This document shows positions 24,961-34,969 of a stretch of 64,000 nucleotides of DNA, in pieces; position 1 is the first letter of the stretch, and each line of letters starts with the position of its first letter. A program made the translations under genes and the position numbers. This stretch comes from Nicotiana tabacum (lineage: Eukaryota; Streptophyta; Magnoliopsida; Solanales; Solanaceae), in contig NC_134101.1 in NCBI RefSeq assembly GCF_000715075.1, positions 191,290,103-191,354,102 of the forward strand. Direction: 5' to 3'. The notes below the pieces were generated by a model, which had not been told where the DNA came from, did no database searches, and saw only the letters and a program-made list of their open reading frames with translations.

Positions 24961-25330
24961 AGCATCAGAAACTTCGTTATGGATCCTTGGAATATGCCTG
25001 AACTCTACTGATCAAAACCGTTGACAAAGATCATGCAAACATTGTCAGTACGGTATGAGTTTCAAATCTCGTGTCTCTCATTCCCCTTGAATTTGGTGCA
25101 CCAGAAGGTCCGAGTCTCCCAAGACCAAAACTTCCTGGACACCCATGTCCGCAGCTAACCTCAAGCCCAAAATGCATGCCTCGTATTCAGCCATATTGTT
25201 AGTATAGTAGAAACGAAGCTGAGCCGTAATAAGGTAGTGATTTCCTGTTTCAGAAATCAATACAGCTCATATCCCAACGCCTTTCATGTTAGCAGCCAAC
25301 CTGGCTCTCCAACTTGTTCCAACTCATCAA
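24961..25330 (-). pseudogene. Ogre B second RNase H (archaeal-like aRH)
   Basis: Tat/Ogre elements carry an extra RNase H after the normal one. Seen here: ISETG, NNMAEYEACILGLRLAADMG (Glu), VLGDSDLLVHQ (Asp) and HNEVSDALATL (Asp). Stops include TGA at 25267-25269 (in GVGI-stop-AVL), another after QIQGE, one after LIPY and one before SVEF. The segment that in element C reads KLFFDG, with the first catalytic Asp, is missing here through a short deletion near 25300. The same TGA is present in C at 44119-44121. Confidence 0.85.
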
Positions 25331-25985
25331 TGTGCATTACCTCTTCATCAGGGAAGTAAGTCTTCAAAGGCTCATATTCTTCATCCACTGGGTTCTCTAC
25401 CAAATGGTCGGCCAATGCCTAGGCTTTCATCGCAGTCCGGATCACATAGACGATGTCAAATTCTGTGAGAAAAATCTGCCACTTTGCGAGCCTCCCTGTG
25501 GGCATAGGCTTCTGAAAAATATACTTTAATGGATCTAAATGAGAGATGAGGTAAGTAGTGTAAGATGACAAATAGTGCTTCAACTTCTGTGCTACCCATG
25601 TTAGGGCGCAACATGTCCTCTCAAGGTAAGGAAACTTAACCTCATAAGATGTAAACTTCTTGATGAGATAATAAATGGCCTTCTCCTTCCTGCCGGTGAT
25701 GTCATGCTGACCAAACACACAACCAAACGAATTGTCCAAAATCGTCAAATACAGAATCAAAGGTCTTCCTGGTTCTGGTGGCACCAACACAGGTGGGTTT
25801 GACAAATACCCTTTTATCTTATCAAATGCTTCTTGACACTCATCCGTCCACTTGACTGCATCATCTTTCTTCAACAGTTTGAAGATAGGCTCACAAGTTG
25901 TCATAAGCTGAGCAATAAACCTGCTAATGTAATTCAACCTCCCTAATAAACTCATCACCTCAGTCTTGTTACTTGGAGGTGGCAA
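25331..25985 (-). pseudogene. Ogre B RT connection and first RNase H
   Basis: Encodes NKTEVMSLLGRLNYISRFIA (thumb/connection of reverse transcriptase) followed by the gypsy RNase H region: LILYLTILDNSFGCVFGQHD, KKFTSYEVKF, LERTCCALTWVAQKLKHYL and QILLTEFDI-like text (QIFLTEFDI). The usual first RNase H catalytic Asp position reads LTILDNS, and other acidic positions are weak, in keeping with the degenerate first RNase H reported for Tat elements. It is separated from the reverse transcriptase frame by one TGA (SH-stop-GIELD). Confidence 0.88.
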
Positions 25986-26027
25986 TTCTTGGATAGCTTT
26001 AATCTTTGACGGGTCTAATTCAATACC

Positions 26028-26797
26028 TCAATGACTGACTATGAATCCCAACAATTTTTCGAATGGCACACCGTATGCGCATTTTGCAGGATTGAGCTTA
26101 AGGTTGTACCTGCGAAGCCTTTGGAAGAATTTTCTCAAATCTCTGACATGATCAAACTGCTTTTTGGACTTTACGATCACATCATCGACATATACCTCAA
26201 TCTCCTTATGTATCATGTCGTGGAATATAGTTTTCATTGCCCTCATGTAAGTTGCCCCAACATTTTTCAAACCGAAAGGCATGACCCTGTAGTAGTATGT
26301 TCTCCATGGCGTGATGAATTTTGTCTTCTTTGCATCTTCCTCATCCATTAGGATCTGATGATAGCCCGCATAGCAATCCACAAAGGACCCAATCTCATGT
26401 TTGGCGCAATTGTCAATCAGAATGTGGATATTTGGTAGTGGAAAGTTGTCCTTGGGGCTCGCCTTGTTGAGATCACGATAATCAACACACACCCTGGTCT
26501 TGCCATCCTTCTCTGGCACAGGTACTACATTGGCTAACCAAGTGGGATACCGAGTGACCCGAATGACTTTTGCATCGAACTGCTTGGTGACCTCTTTTTT
26601 GATCTTCACACTCATATCAATTTTAAATTTCCTCAGCTTTTGCTTGATAGGAAGGAATGCCGAGTCAGTGGGAAATTTGTGAACCACCAAGTTAGTGCTT
26701 AAACCCGGCATGTCGTCATATGACCATGCAAAGACGTCTTTGTACTCAAGTAACGCTTTAATTATCTCCTCCCTGAGTTAAGGTTCAAGATGGACAC
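26028..26797 (-). pseudogene. Ogre B reverse transcriptase
   Basis: RNA-directed DNA polymerase of the Pol polyprotein. A 227-codon frame from 26711 contains RYPTWLANVVPVPEKDGK, RVCVDYRDLNKASPKDNFPL, MPFGLKN and the catalytic YVDD in EVYVDDVIVKSKK. All core blocks are present. It ends at a TGA in LLGFIVSH-stop-GIELD, which looks like CpG decay of an Arg codon, and a TAA lies upstream near 26778. Lineage assignment to Tat/Ogre rests on this domain together with the ORF1, tRNA-Arg primer and dual RNase H. Confidence 0.92.
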
Positions 26798-27047
26798 TTA
26801 TCTTAGTTTCTCTGATATTATCTGGGTCCCTAAATTGATTGCTTCTATATCACTCAGGTTAGGCTTCGGTTTTTCTTCAAAATGGCTTAATTCTTTACTA
26901 ATTTCTTCAAAGGCCTCATCCTCATCATATTCCGATTCATCATCATACTCTATTTCTTGAATTACTATTTCAGAATTAGATTGGCATTTAAGACTGGGCC
27001 GAAGATTCCTCATGCATGTCATGTTATTAAAACCAGCATAAAAAGAA
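26798..27047 (-). pseudogene. Ogre B acidic linker exon between protease and RT
   Basis: After the predicted 3' splice site the frame reads FYAGFNNMTCMRNLRPSL, then an acidic stretch (EYDDESEYDEDEAFEEIS) leading toward reverse transcriptase. The same segment is conserved in element C (45575-45911). The acidic linker has no recognised fold. Confidence 0.75.
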
Positions 27048-27226
27048 CTGTACAAGGAAGAAAAGAAAACAAAAATAAAACTGTCAGGAAGGAAGAAAAA
27101 AAGGAAATTGCATTTCATTAAAATTAAAGATAACAAGGTTTATACATCCAAACGGACGGAGCATAGAATCTGAATTACAACCCTGGAATAATCCAGATAA
27201 ACTGAAAGAAAATCAAAGCAAACTAC
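27048..27226 (-). other. Predicted small intron between protease and RT, Ogre B
   Basis: A GT donor splits the final Trp codon of the protease frame (KEFW then stop), and the acceptor is a CAG preceded by a pyrimidine tract (TTTTCTTTTCTTCCTTGTACAG region, last 20 bases TTCTTTTCTTCCTTGTACAG). Removing these 179 bases joins TTT-TG to T-TCT, giving an in-frame EFCSFYAGF. An intron at this place is a known Ogre feature; these splice sites are inferred. Confidence 0.65.
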
Positions 27227-28401
27227 CAAAACTCCTTCCTGGTGGGGAGATGAGTAGCTTCCCAATTGTTAATCTTTACACTGGGCCCAACAAATTGCAC
27301 ATCCGCTATGCTAGAACCTTCTCCAGCTTCCACCATGTTCACCTCATTGAATAACTTCTCAAACCTTTCGAGCAACTCCTAATCAGGACCAACCACAGAA
27401 CTGGGAACTGTTGTTGCTGGGTGTTTCTTGGTGTCGGGCCTGACAAATGATCTGGAGAGATGTGGGATAGGCTTTGGGAGGACCCATGCCCTCTGTTTCA
27501 ACTTTTTGACTCTTTTTATGTCCGCAACTATGGGCTTGAACCCCAAACCAAATGTATCCAAGTTTTTGGGGAGAGACACCGGCTGTACGATACCTTGAAG
27601 AGATGCACCCAAACCTTTGGCCGGTACAAAATCATTTTTCAACATTTCAACGGCTACCATGACTGATGTAGCAGCTACCCTCGGAGTTGGAACACACTTC
27701 CTTTCTGGAATTTTCTCTACCGATACCGTGTCAAAAACCTGATAAACCCATGGCCCTTTGTCATCTTCAAACTCTATGAACGGAACAATGGCATCACTGT
27801 GGGGACACAAATTATCCTCGCCGTGCACAACAATTTCCTGTCTATCCCATTCAAACTTGACCATTTGATGCAGAGTAGACGGTACCGCTTTTGCAGCATG
27901 AATCCAAGGTCGACCTAACAGCAGATTGTAAGAAATAGCCACATCGAGCACCTGGAACTCCATGGTAAATTCAACTGGCCCTATTGTAAGCTCAAGCACT
28001 ATGTCCCCGACTGAATCTTTCCCTCCACCGTCGAATCCCCGAATGCAGATACTGTTTTTGTGAATTTTTTCATCATCCACCTTCAATTTGTTCAGAGTGG
28101 AGAGAGGGAAAATGTTCGCACTGGAACCATTGTCGACCGGTACCCGGGTAACCATGGAATCTTCGCATTTCACTGTGAGATAGAGGGATCTATTGTGCTC
28201 AGTACCCTCCACGGGAAACTCATCATCAGAAAAAGTAACTCTATTTACCTCAAATATCTGGTTAGCTATCTTTTCAAAGTGGTTTACTGAGATTTTGTCA
28301 GGAACGTGGGCCTCATTTAGGATATTCATCAAAGCCCGCCGGTGCTCGTCTGAATGGATCAATAACGACAATAGTGAAATCTGAGTCGGTGTCTTCCTCA
28401 A
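27227..28401 (-). pseudogene. Ogre B protease (retropepsin) with G-patch-like tail
   Basis: Aspartic protease that matures the polyprotein. A 340-codon frame is open from 28401 (a TTG codon, so an internal polyprotein position and not a start) to a stop at 27376-27378, then reads on to KEFW at 27227. The active-site block is VDNGSSANIFPLSTL (DNG in place of DSG/DTG) and the second block is LLGRPWIH. Further on, AKGLGASLQGIVQPVSL resembles the G-patch reported in some Tat elements. Element C has the same layout. Confidence 0.88.
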
Positions 28402-30685
28402 CTACTCCACAATGGAATAGTCCTGCACTTTCATCTTTCTCAAGAATTCCTCTACTTCTTCCTCGGTCACATCTTTCTTCACTAGCACCGGGTTGTCTTT
28501 GGAGATCATAGCTTTTCTCAACTCTTCGGGGGCAAAGCATATCCCTGATCGAGTCAAACCATGGGTCTCACAAACTTCTTCTTTAACCTCTTTCCCCATG
28601 GGACCGCCTTGCTGTTGACTATCGGTAATTGAGTTACCGGCTTGATAATGACAGGGTCTGTGTGGGCACCCTCCACAATTACAACAGGCTTATTCGCCAC
28701 TCCTGGCACAACCACTTTTGCTCTTTCTTGTTTTATTGGCACATCACTTGGGGTCCCCTTCTCGACTACTGCAGATGGTTCACTATTTGCCCCGCTCTAC
28801 CTGATCACCGATTTCTCACTTGTTGGCTTTTCAACCGGCCTGACTTCACTGGACCGAATCATCATGATGGTCTGCAAAGGCTTCTTGGGCTCCCCTCCCC
28901 TATGCACTATCTAGATCATATTTTTCTCAGGATGGGCCGACAATGGATTCTGGTTGATATTTGGTTCCTCCGGAGCTTGGACCTCAATCCGATTAGTATT
29001 AATGAGCTCTTGAATAGCTGTTTTCAATTGCTAGAACTTCTCTGTGTCGTGCCTCGGAGCACCAGAGCAATATTTGCAACTCACAGTGTGATCAAGGTTC
29101 CTTGGGGGAGGATTTGGCAGTTTTGGCTCGATCAGACTCAGCATACCCAATTGTCGCAACCTATGGAACAAACTGGTATAAGATTCTCCCAATGGAGTGA
29201 AGGTTTCTTCTTTTGCAACCTCTCGCTCTTAAATGCTTGGTTGGGCCGGAAACCTGATCCAGGAGGGTTTTGGTAGGCTCTTGGGGGTGGATAGGCATTT
29301 TGTGGAGATGTGTATGTATGTTGTGGGACTGGTGCACGCCATTGTGCGTGGGCCGGAGGTTGGCTATATGTTTGAGCATGGCGGACAGAAAAATAGGGGT
29401 CTGGTGGTGGGTAGTAGTGTTGTGGTGGGCTATATGGGGTATGAGGGTAGGTTTGGTGGTGGGGTCGAGGCCGGTTATAGTAATGTGATGGGCCCCTGGG
29501 TCCGAACCAAGCTCCTGAATCAATCGTTGCTACATCCTCTTTCTTCTTCTTTCCAATTACTCCCCCAGTTCCGCTTTGAATGGCCTGGGTGGTTGCCTTA
29601 ATAGCCTAATAACTCATGATTTTGTTTTTCTTGAGCCCTTATTCTACCATACCGCCCATCTTTACCACTTCATTGAAGGATTTACCTATAGCTGATACGA
29701 GATGACCATAATACGTAGGTTCTAAGGCCTGCAGAAAATAATCAACCATTTCACTTTCTTTCATTGGAGGGCCAACCCTTGCTGCCCGTTCTTTCCACCT
29801 AAAACCATACTCCCTGAAACTCTCATTGTTCATTTTCCCAAGCTTCGTCAAAGATAAATGATCCGGAATAATTTCGAGATTGTACTGGAAGTGACAGGCA
29901 AATGCCTAGGCTAGATCATCCCATGTGTACCATCTTCCGTGATCCTGCCGAGTGTACCTCCAGCACCGAACCACTTAGACTTTGACAGAAATATGACATT
30001 AGCATATGTGCTACTGGATCACCGTGCCCATCATACAAATCAAACTTGGGCATCTTAAACCCCGCCGGCAATTGCACATATGGAAATAGACATAGATCTT
30101 TGTAAGCCACACTTACTTGACCTCCCAACCCTCGCATGTCTCTGAATGACTGTTCCAGGCTTTTAACTTTCCTGAACATCTCCTCCGATTAGGGATTTTT
30201 AGATGGTTTTTTGGTTTCTGCAGGTAGGTCAAAGGAGGAGTGTAGGAATAGGGTTCGGGAACCTTGAAAGTGGGCTCTGGGGGGTAATACTGGTTATCGT
30301 GAGTCTAGAACAGAGGCTCACTGGAGGATTGGTGTAATGCAGTAGGTGGGGGTGCCACAAAAACAGGAGTGACTGGTAGAGGAGGGTACGGGACTTGTTT
30401 GGTTGGTGGAGCTTGTGATGTATGAGACGTGGTGTCGTGGAATTATTAGTAGAGTGTAAAGGCCGGAGATGAGTTCACAGAGGGAGGTTCCTGGGGCTGG
30501 GCCAATGGCGGAATAAAAGCAGGGTTGGCGGGGTAAACTGGCGGTGGGTGCCCTTATGCCCATGCTTGGTACATTTCAGCCATCTGCTGCTTCAGCTTAT
30601 ACAACTCATCTCTCAGATTAACCTCCGATTCTTCCACCTGTCTTGACCGATCGACAATACTTGCCTCAAGTTACTAGTTGGCCAT
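28402..30685 (-). pseudogene. Ogre B gag, decayed
   Basis: The probable start is ATG at 30685 (MAN), followed by stops, a KLKQQMAEMYQAWA coiled segment and a Pro-rich stretch (GHPPPVYPANPAF). Recognisable capsid-like text includes KVKSLEQSFRDMRGLGGQ, LQLPAGFKMPKFDLYDGHGD-like sequence (QLPAGFKMPKFDLYDG) and FREYGFRWKERAARVGPPMK. At about 29995 it lacks some 17 codons present in element C (LRGFCSKMRGAGGKDEL). The region is broken by many stops and at least one frameshift. Gag would form the particle shell around element RNA. Confidence 0.82.
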
Positions 30686-31358
30686 GTTCAGCTTGTTTTT
30701 GGATCGGGTGTTATAGGAGTGAGTTGCTAGAATGCCAATCAAACTAACCACCTACCTGAACTGGAAATTTCATCAATAACAAACTTGTTAGCGATTAGGG
30801 CTTTAACAGATAAGCAACCGCATATTTGAGGAGTGAATACACCTACGCAGTTAACCATTTCTATTATGTATTTGATCGGTTGCTTGCGTCATCCCGGCTT
30901 TTCGTTATTTCCATTTACAACTTCTCTTTTCTCTCTTTTTTTTTCTTTTTAATTCTTGCCTTTCCTTGCTTGGTCTCTCTTCGTTTTTATTCTCTCATGA
31001 CTCTTTCTTGCTTTGCCATTATTTCCTTCTCACTGTTTCTTATTTTTTCTCTCTTTTCTTTTCCTTCTCTCTCTTATTCTTCCCTTTTTTTATCTCTCTT
31101 TTGGTTATGGTCGAATCCTATGGAGATTGCCTAAGTATCATGACCCCGCATGAATCGGACCAAGCATAGTTCTTGGGATAAGTGTAAAAATAAAATATTT
31201 TGGGATTTTCAAATTTCATAAAAAGCAAATGCTTTGATTACAACGACTCAAAAGCTAACAGACTCAAAAAGACACTAACAGACTTTGATGAAAAAATGAA
31301 AATACAGACTCAAACAGAAAGATGAAAATACAGACTCGAAAATAGACTTCAATGAAAA
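30686..31358 (-). other. Ogre B spacer between ORF1 and gag, with pyrimidine tract
   Basis: Non-coding. It holds a C/T-rich run at about 30900-31100 and another copy of the dispersed motif at 31123-31171 (GAGATTGCCTAAGTATC ... GCATAGTTC). Element C has the same pair at 49860-50101. Frames such as 30826-31134 are low complexity. Confidence 0.75.
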
Positions 31359-33441
31359 TCATGAATACATCAATGCCTCAACTGCTCCTGGGGCCAGCGG
31401 GACATCATTCGGTCTCGCCACGGGCCTACGCGCTAAATACCCTTGGAGGTGGTAGAGATCTTCCATTATCTGGTGGACAAAGGTCATCGCAGTGGCAAAA
31501 AACATGGATCTAGTCATATCCTCACAACTACTACACTTCATCGCGATGTAGTCTGTGATCCTTCTGACTCTCTCTCTTATGACACCCTTTTCTTGCAACA
31601 AACGCCCAATTTGTTGGGCCCTGGCTTCCAAAGTTTGTTCGGCTACTTGATTCTGTTCTTGGAGTTGTTGCAAATCTCTTTCTAACTATGCCATTGTTGT
31701 ATAATAGTGTTCTCTTTCAGCCTTGAAGTCTTTCGCCTACTTGATCATTTTGTTCTCAATGGTGATGACCCTTTTCTTCAATCCTGCAACCTCATTGTCG
31801 TATTTCTCTTTTAACTGTTTAACCAGGCACGCTCGTTCCTCCGCCTGGCCAATTTTGTTCGAGCTTGTGCCAGTTCACCTTCAGCCTTGTTCCAATCAAA
31901 ACCATACTCACTCACCTTCAGCCTAAGGTTATCTATAAGCTTTCCATCTCTTGCACTTCTGGCGGGGTTTTCGGATGCTATTTTCATTTCCCGAATCTGG
32001 GCTCGAAGGGCCTCATTTTCTTTGGCTAACCTTTTCTTTTTTTTCGCCTTCGGCTTCTTGTGCTTGGAGATCATTGTCGAATTCCATGCTTCTCAGCTTT
32101 TCTTTCAAGGCGTGAATCTCAACTTGATATGTCTTTTCTTTCCCCCCCCCCCCCTCCCCATGCCAACCTTTCTTGGATTTTGTTGTCAAAAGCTTGAATA
32201 TGAGGTCTTTTGGCAGTCCTCTCGGGCTCGGGCTCTAGCTCATTATTTATGCAAGACCTTTTCTAAAACCAAGCAGCATAGTTTGGATCTACTTCCCCCT
32301 TTGCCACATCTGGTACCTGAGTGCCATTTTTCATATACCGGCAGTTATTCCAATCCTGCTGAACTAAGGCCACGGGCAATGCAGCTTCTGGATGCAGCTC
32401 TATGACCTGGGTGCTTAGATCTTCATCTTCGGGCACAATCTGATATCTTACCAATTGCCTAAAGACCCTCTGCGCCGCATATGGCTGGATACTCTTTACA
32501 CCCATCAACCTCAGGTAGCCCTTGGTAGTAGTCATGTATATGGCTTCTGTCCTCGGGATCCATCCTATAGTCCACTCGACCTGACCTGCTTTGAGAGATT
32601 TCAAGTGAGAGACCCATGCTTCAAACCCTTCTGGTACGTTGTAATCCTTTACCCTTTCATCGTAAATGGTGATGAAGTTACACGGGCTCGAACCATAACT
32701 CGTGAATCTAGGGTGATGGCGAAGATGCTCGATCAACCACATTTGTAGAAGGACATTGCAACCTTCAAAGAATTGAGCCCCGGCTTTGCATAATGTCAAT
32801 GCTCGATAAATATCCGCCAGCACCAACGGGACAAGTGTATGATCTTCCTTGGTAGTGATGATTTGTGTAATTCTAACCATACAAATATCTATTGTCCCTT
32901 CCTCATTTGGGAAAACCATAATCCCCAAGAACGCCACAATAAATGCAAACTGGCGATGAATTTGCCAAAGGCCCTTATCTTGTTTATCGCTCAAACCCTT
33001 ATCATGCGTTTCGAAACCAGCTGAGTGCCCGAACCTGAAGTATAAGAAATGGAAAGAACAACACCCCTTTTTTACATGGGCTTTCTTCATCTGTTTACTG
33101 ATATTCAGGAGGTCAAAGAACTTTTGCACCGACGGAGCCCTCAGAAATAAAAGTTGTTGCTTCCTCAAATCCTGGCCAAACTCAATGTATCCAGCCATTT
33201 CCTCCAAAGTAGGGGTGATCTCGAAGTCCGAGAAACGAAAAACATTGTGGCCAGGGTCCCAGAAAGTTACCAAAGCCTTGATTATATCTTCACGTGGTTT
33301 AACCTCAAAAATATTCATAAGGGCACCCAACTCCTTTTTCACCCATTTCTGACCATCTTCATCCAGATCATGCCACCACATACGCAAGTGCAACTGAGCC
33401 TGTTCCCTGACCACTTCTGGCGGATCCTGGATAGTATTCAT
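31359..33441 (-). pseudogene. Ogre B ORF1, plant-mobile-domain-like with coiled-coil tail
   Basis: ORF1 precedes gag and is a hallmark of Ogre elements; its function is unknown. A clean 392-codon frame begins at ATG 33441 (MNTIQDPPEVV) and includes FRFSDFEITPTLEEMAGYI, reminiscent of the plant mobile domain (PMD, the MAIN/MAIL1 type), which usually opens with such a TPTLEEVA block. After a stop at about 32260 the sense continues in other frames as a charged coiled coil (KENEALRAQIREMKIASENP; QQLQEQNQVAEQTLEARAQQ) to 31359. A run of 13 C at 32142-32154 is one frameshift point. The PMD call is from motif memory and unverified. Confidence 0.75.
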
Positions 33442-34618
33442 TTGTTCCTGTGGAAGGTTAATGTTAGGGTTGACTCTAGTGGACTTTGTTTTTTGTAAAA
33501 CAGATTTCCAAAAAAAAAATCAGGGACCATGATTCCTTCCCATATATGCCGATTCTAGCCAAATGACTGTTTTTACAAACGTGGCCCTTCCCAATTCCAT
33601 ATGAATTTTGAGGCCGGGGAGGACTATTTTATGACACTTTATAAGCTTGTCCATTCTTTTACGAAAATAGCCTTTCGACAACTGAAAATACTCTAAGGCT
33701 ATCTTGGCAAGAACAGTTTAAGACATTGCTGAAGCTGGATCGGCTCATTTTGACCAAAACTCCAAACTACCTTTACTCGACCACTAGCTCTCTTTTTTCT
33801 TTTTTTTTTCAAAAATAAGGCCGAACCTTATGTAGGTTGCCTACGTATCCCACATCCGGTGAGAATAAAACCTGCGTAGTTCGGTCAGCTTTGACACATT
33901 TGAAAAGGACACAGTGTTTGACTCTTTTGAAATAACTCTTTTTTTTTGAAAGATTTTGGTAGAGTTTTGGGATGTTTTCAGATACCGGGGTTTTTCTTTA
34001 GAACCTGGCTTTATTTTCTCCCCTACATCACTCTTGTTTTTCTTTTTGCTTTATTTTCCCTAGCCGGTTAGCATGCAAGCCGAACAAATAAATGTTCACA
34101 TATCACACAGAATGCATCAGAATGGTTTGTTATTTTGGGCACACCTGTCCTAGACAGACCCAACCCCTGTGTTGAGTCCCTTAAGTCAAATGCACATGAT
34201 GCAAACAAACGTTCCTACTAGGGATCCGGCAGGAAGCTGTATTTTTCTAGGTTTAAATCCTGGGGTTTTGGTCTAGACTTGGGGTACCCGAGCGGACAAC
34301 TGGGGCCGAAGAGGGGGTGACGTACCGGTAGCACTGAAGTCTACCCGGCCTTGTCGCTTGCCCAGCCTCGTTCTATTTGGTATAATTTCTACAGAAAAAA
34401 TGGGCTACACGAACGTATGCACCATTTCCAAAAGACTCAGAGGGATGGCGTAAGAAGACAGTTATATACAATTAAAACAATATTAAAGCGGTAAACAGAT
34501 AGCATTTAACACAAAAAGGTTCACAGAATACAGTAATATTAACAATAAATAAAGCTAAGTAAAAATCATAAAAACAAGCTCGAATTCTTGAACCTTGAAC
34601 CAGAGATTCTGGGTTCGG
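33442..34618 (-). other. Ogre B 5' leader
   Basis: About 1.2 kb between primer site and ORF1, non-coding. It contains a short pyrimidine run (33789-33810) and the dispersed motif at 33833-33886 (TAGGTTGCCTACGTATCCC ... GCGTAGTTCGG). Leader-like roles in translation or packaging are plausible but not shown. Confidence 0.75.
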
Positions 34619-34636
34619 TCCCCAGCAGAGTCGACA
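34619..34636 (-). promoter_or_regulatory. Ogre B primer binding site, tRNA-Arg type
   Basis: On the minus strand the sequence is TGTCGACTCTGCTGGGGA, a near match to the tRNA-Arg primer site used by Ogre elements (TGGCGACTCTGCTGGGGA). It lies four bases from the LTR edge at 34641. Confidence 0.88.
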
Positions 34637-34640
34637 AAGC

Positions 34641-34969
34641 TATCACACCTCCTTTTTCACTACACCCGTAAGGGTATAAGGGAGTTCTTTCCAATTAAAG
34701 TGACAATTTAAACGGGATTAATTATTAGAATTAGAGTCTCTACTTGGGATATTTATGGTGTCCCAAGTCACCGGTTTAAAATCCTGAATCGAGGAAATTG
34801 ACTCCAATTACGGTCTGCGAACACAGAAATCTGGGTAAGGAATTCTGTTAACCCGGGAGAAGGTGTTAGGCACTCCCGAGTTCCGTGGTTCTAGCACGGT
34901 CGCTTTGATCATACTTGGCTTATTAAATTATTTAATTACTGATTTTAGAACCTATGTGCTTTTGCCTCT
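34641..34969 (-). repeat. Ogre B 5' LTR, inner segment
   Basis: Begins TATCACACCTCC (expected TGTCACACCTCC) and matches 16469-16798 of the 3' LTR. It stops at CCTCT, where element C was inserted; the rest of this LTR resumes at 53630. Confidence 0.92.
34965..34969. repeat. Target-site duplication of Ogre C (left, CCTCT)
   Basis: CCTCT pairs with GCTCT at 53625-53629 (one mismatch). The intact 3' LTR of B has CCTCT at the equivalent place (16794-16798), which confirms the empty site. Confidence 0.9.
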
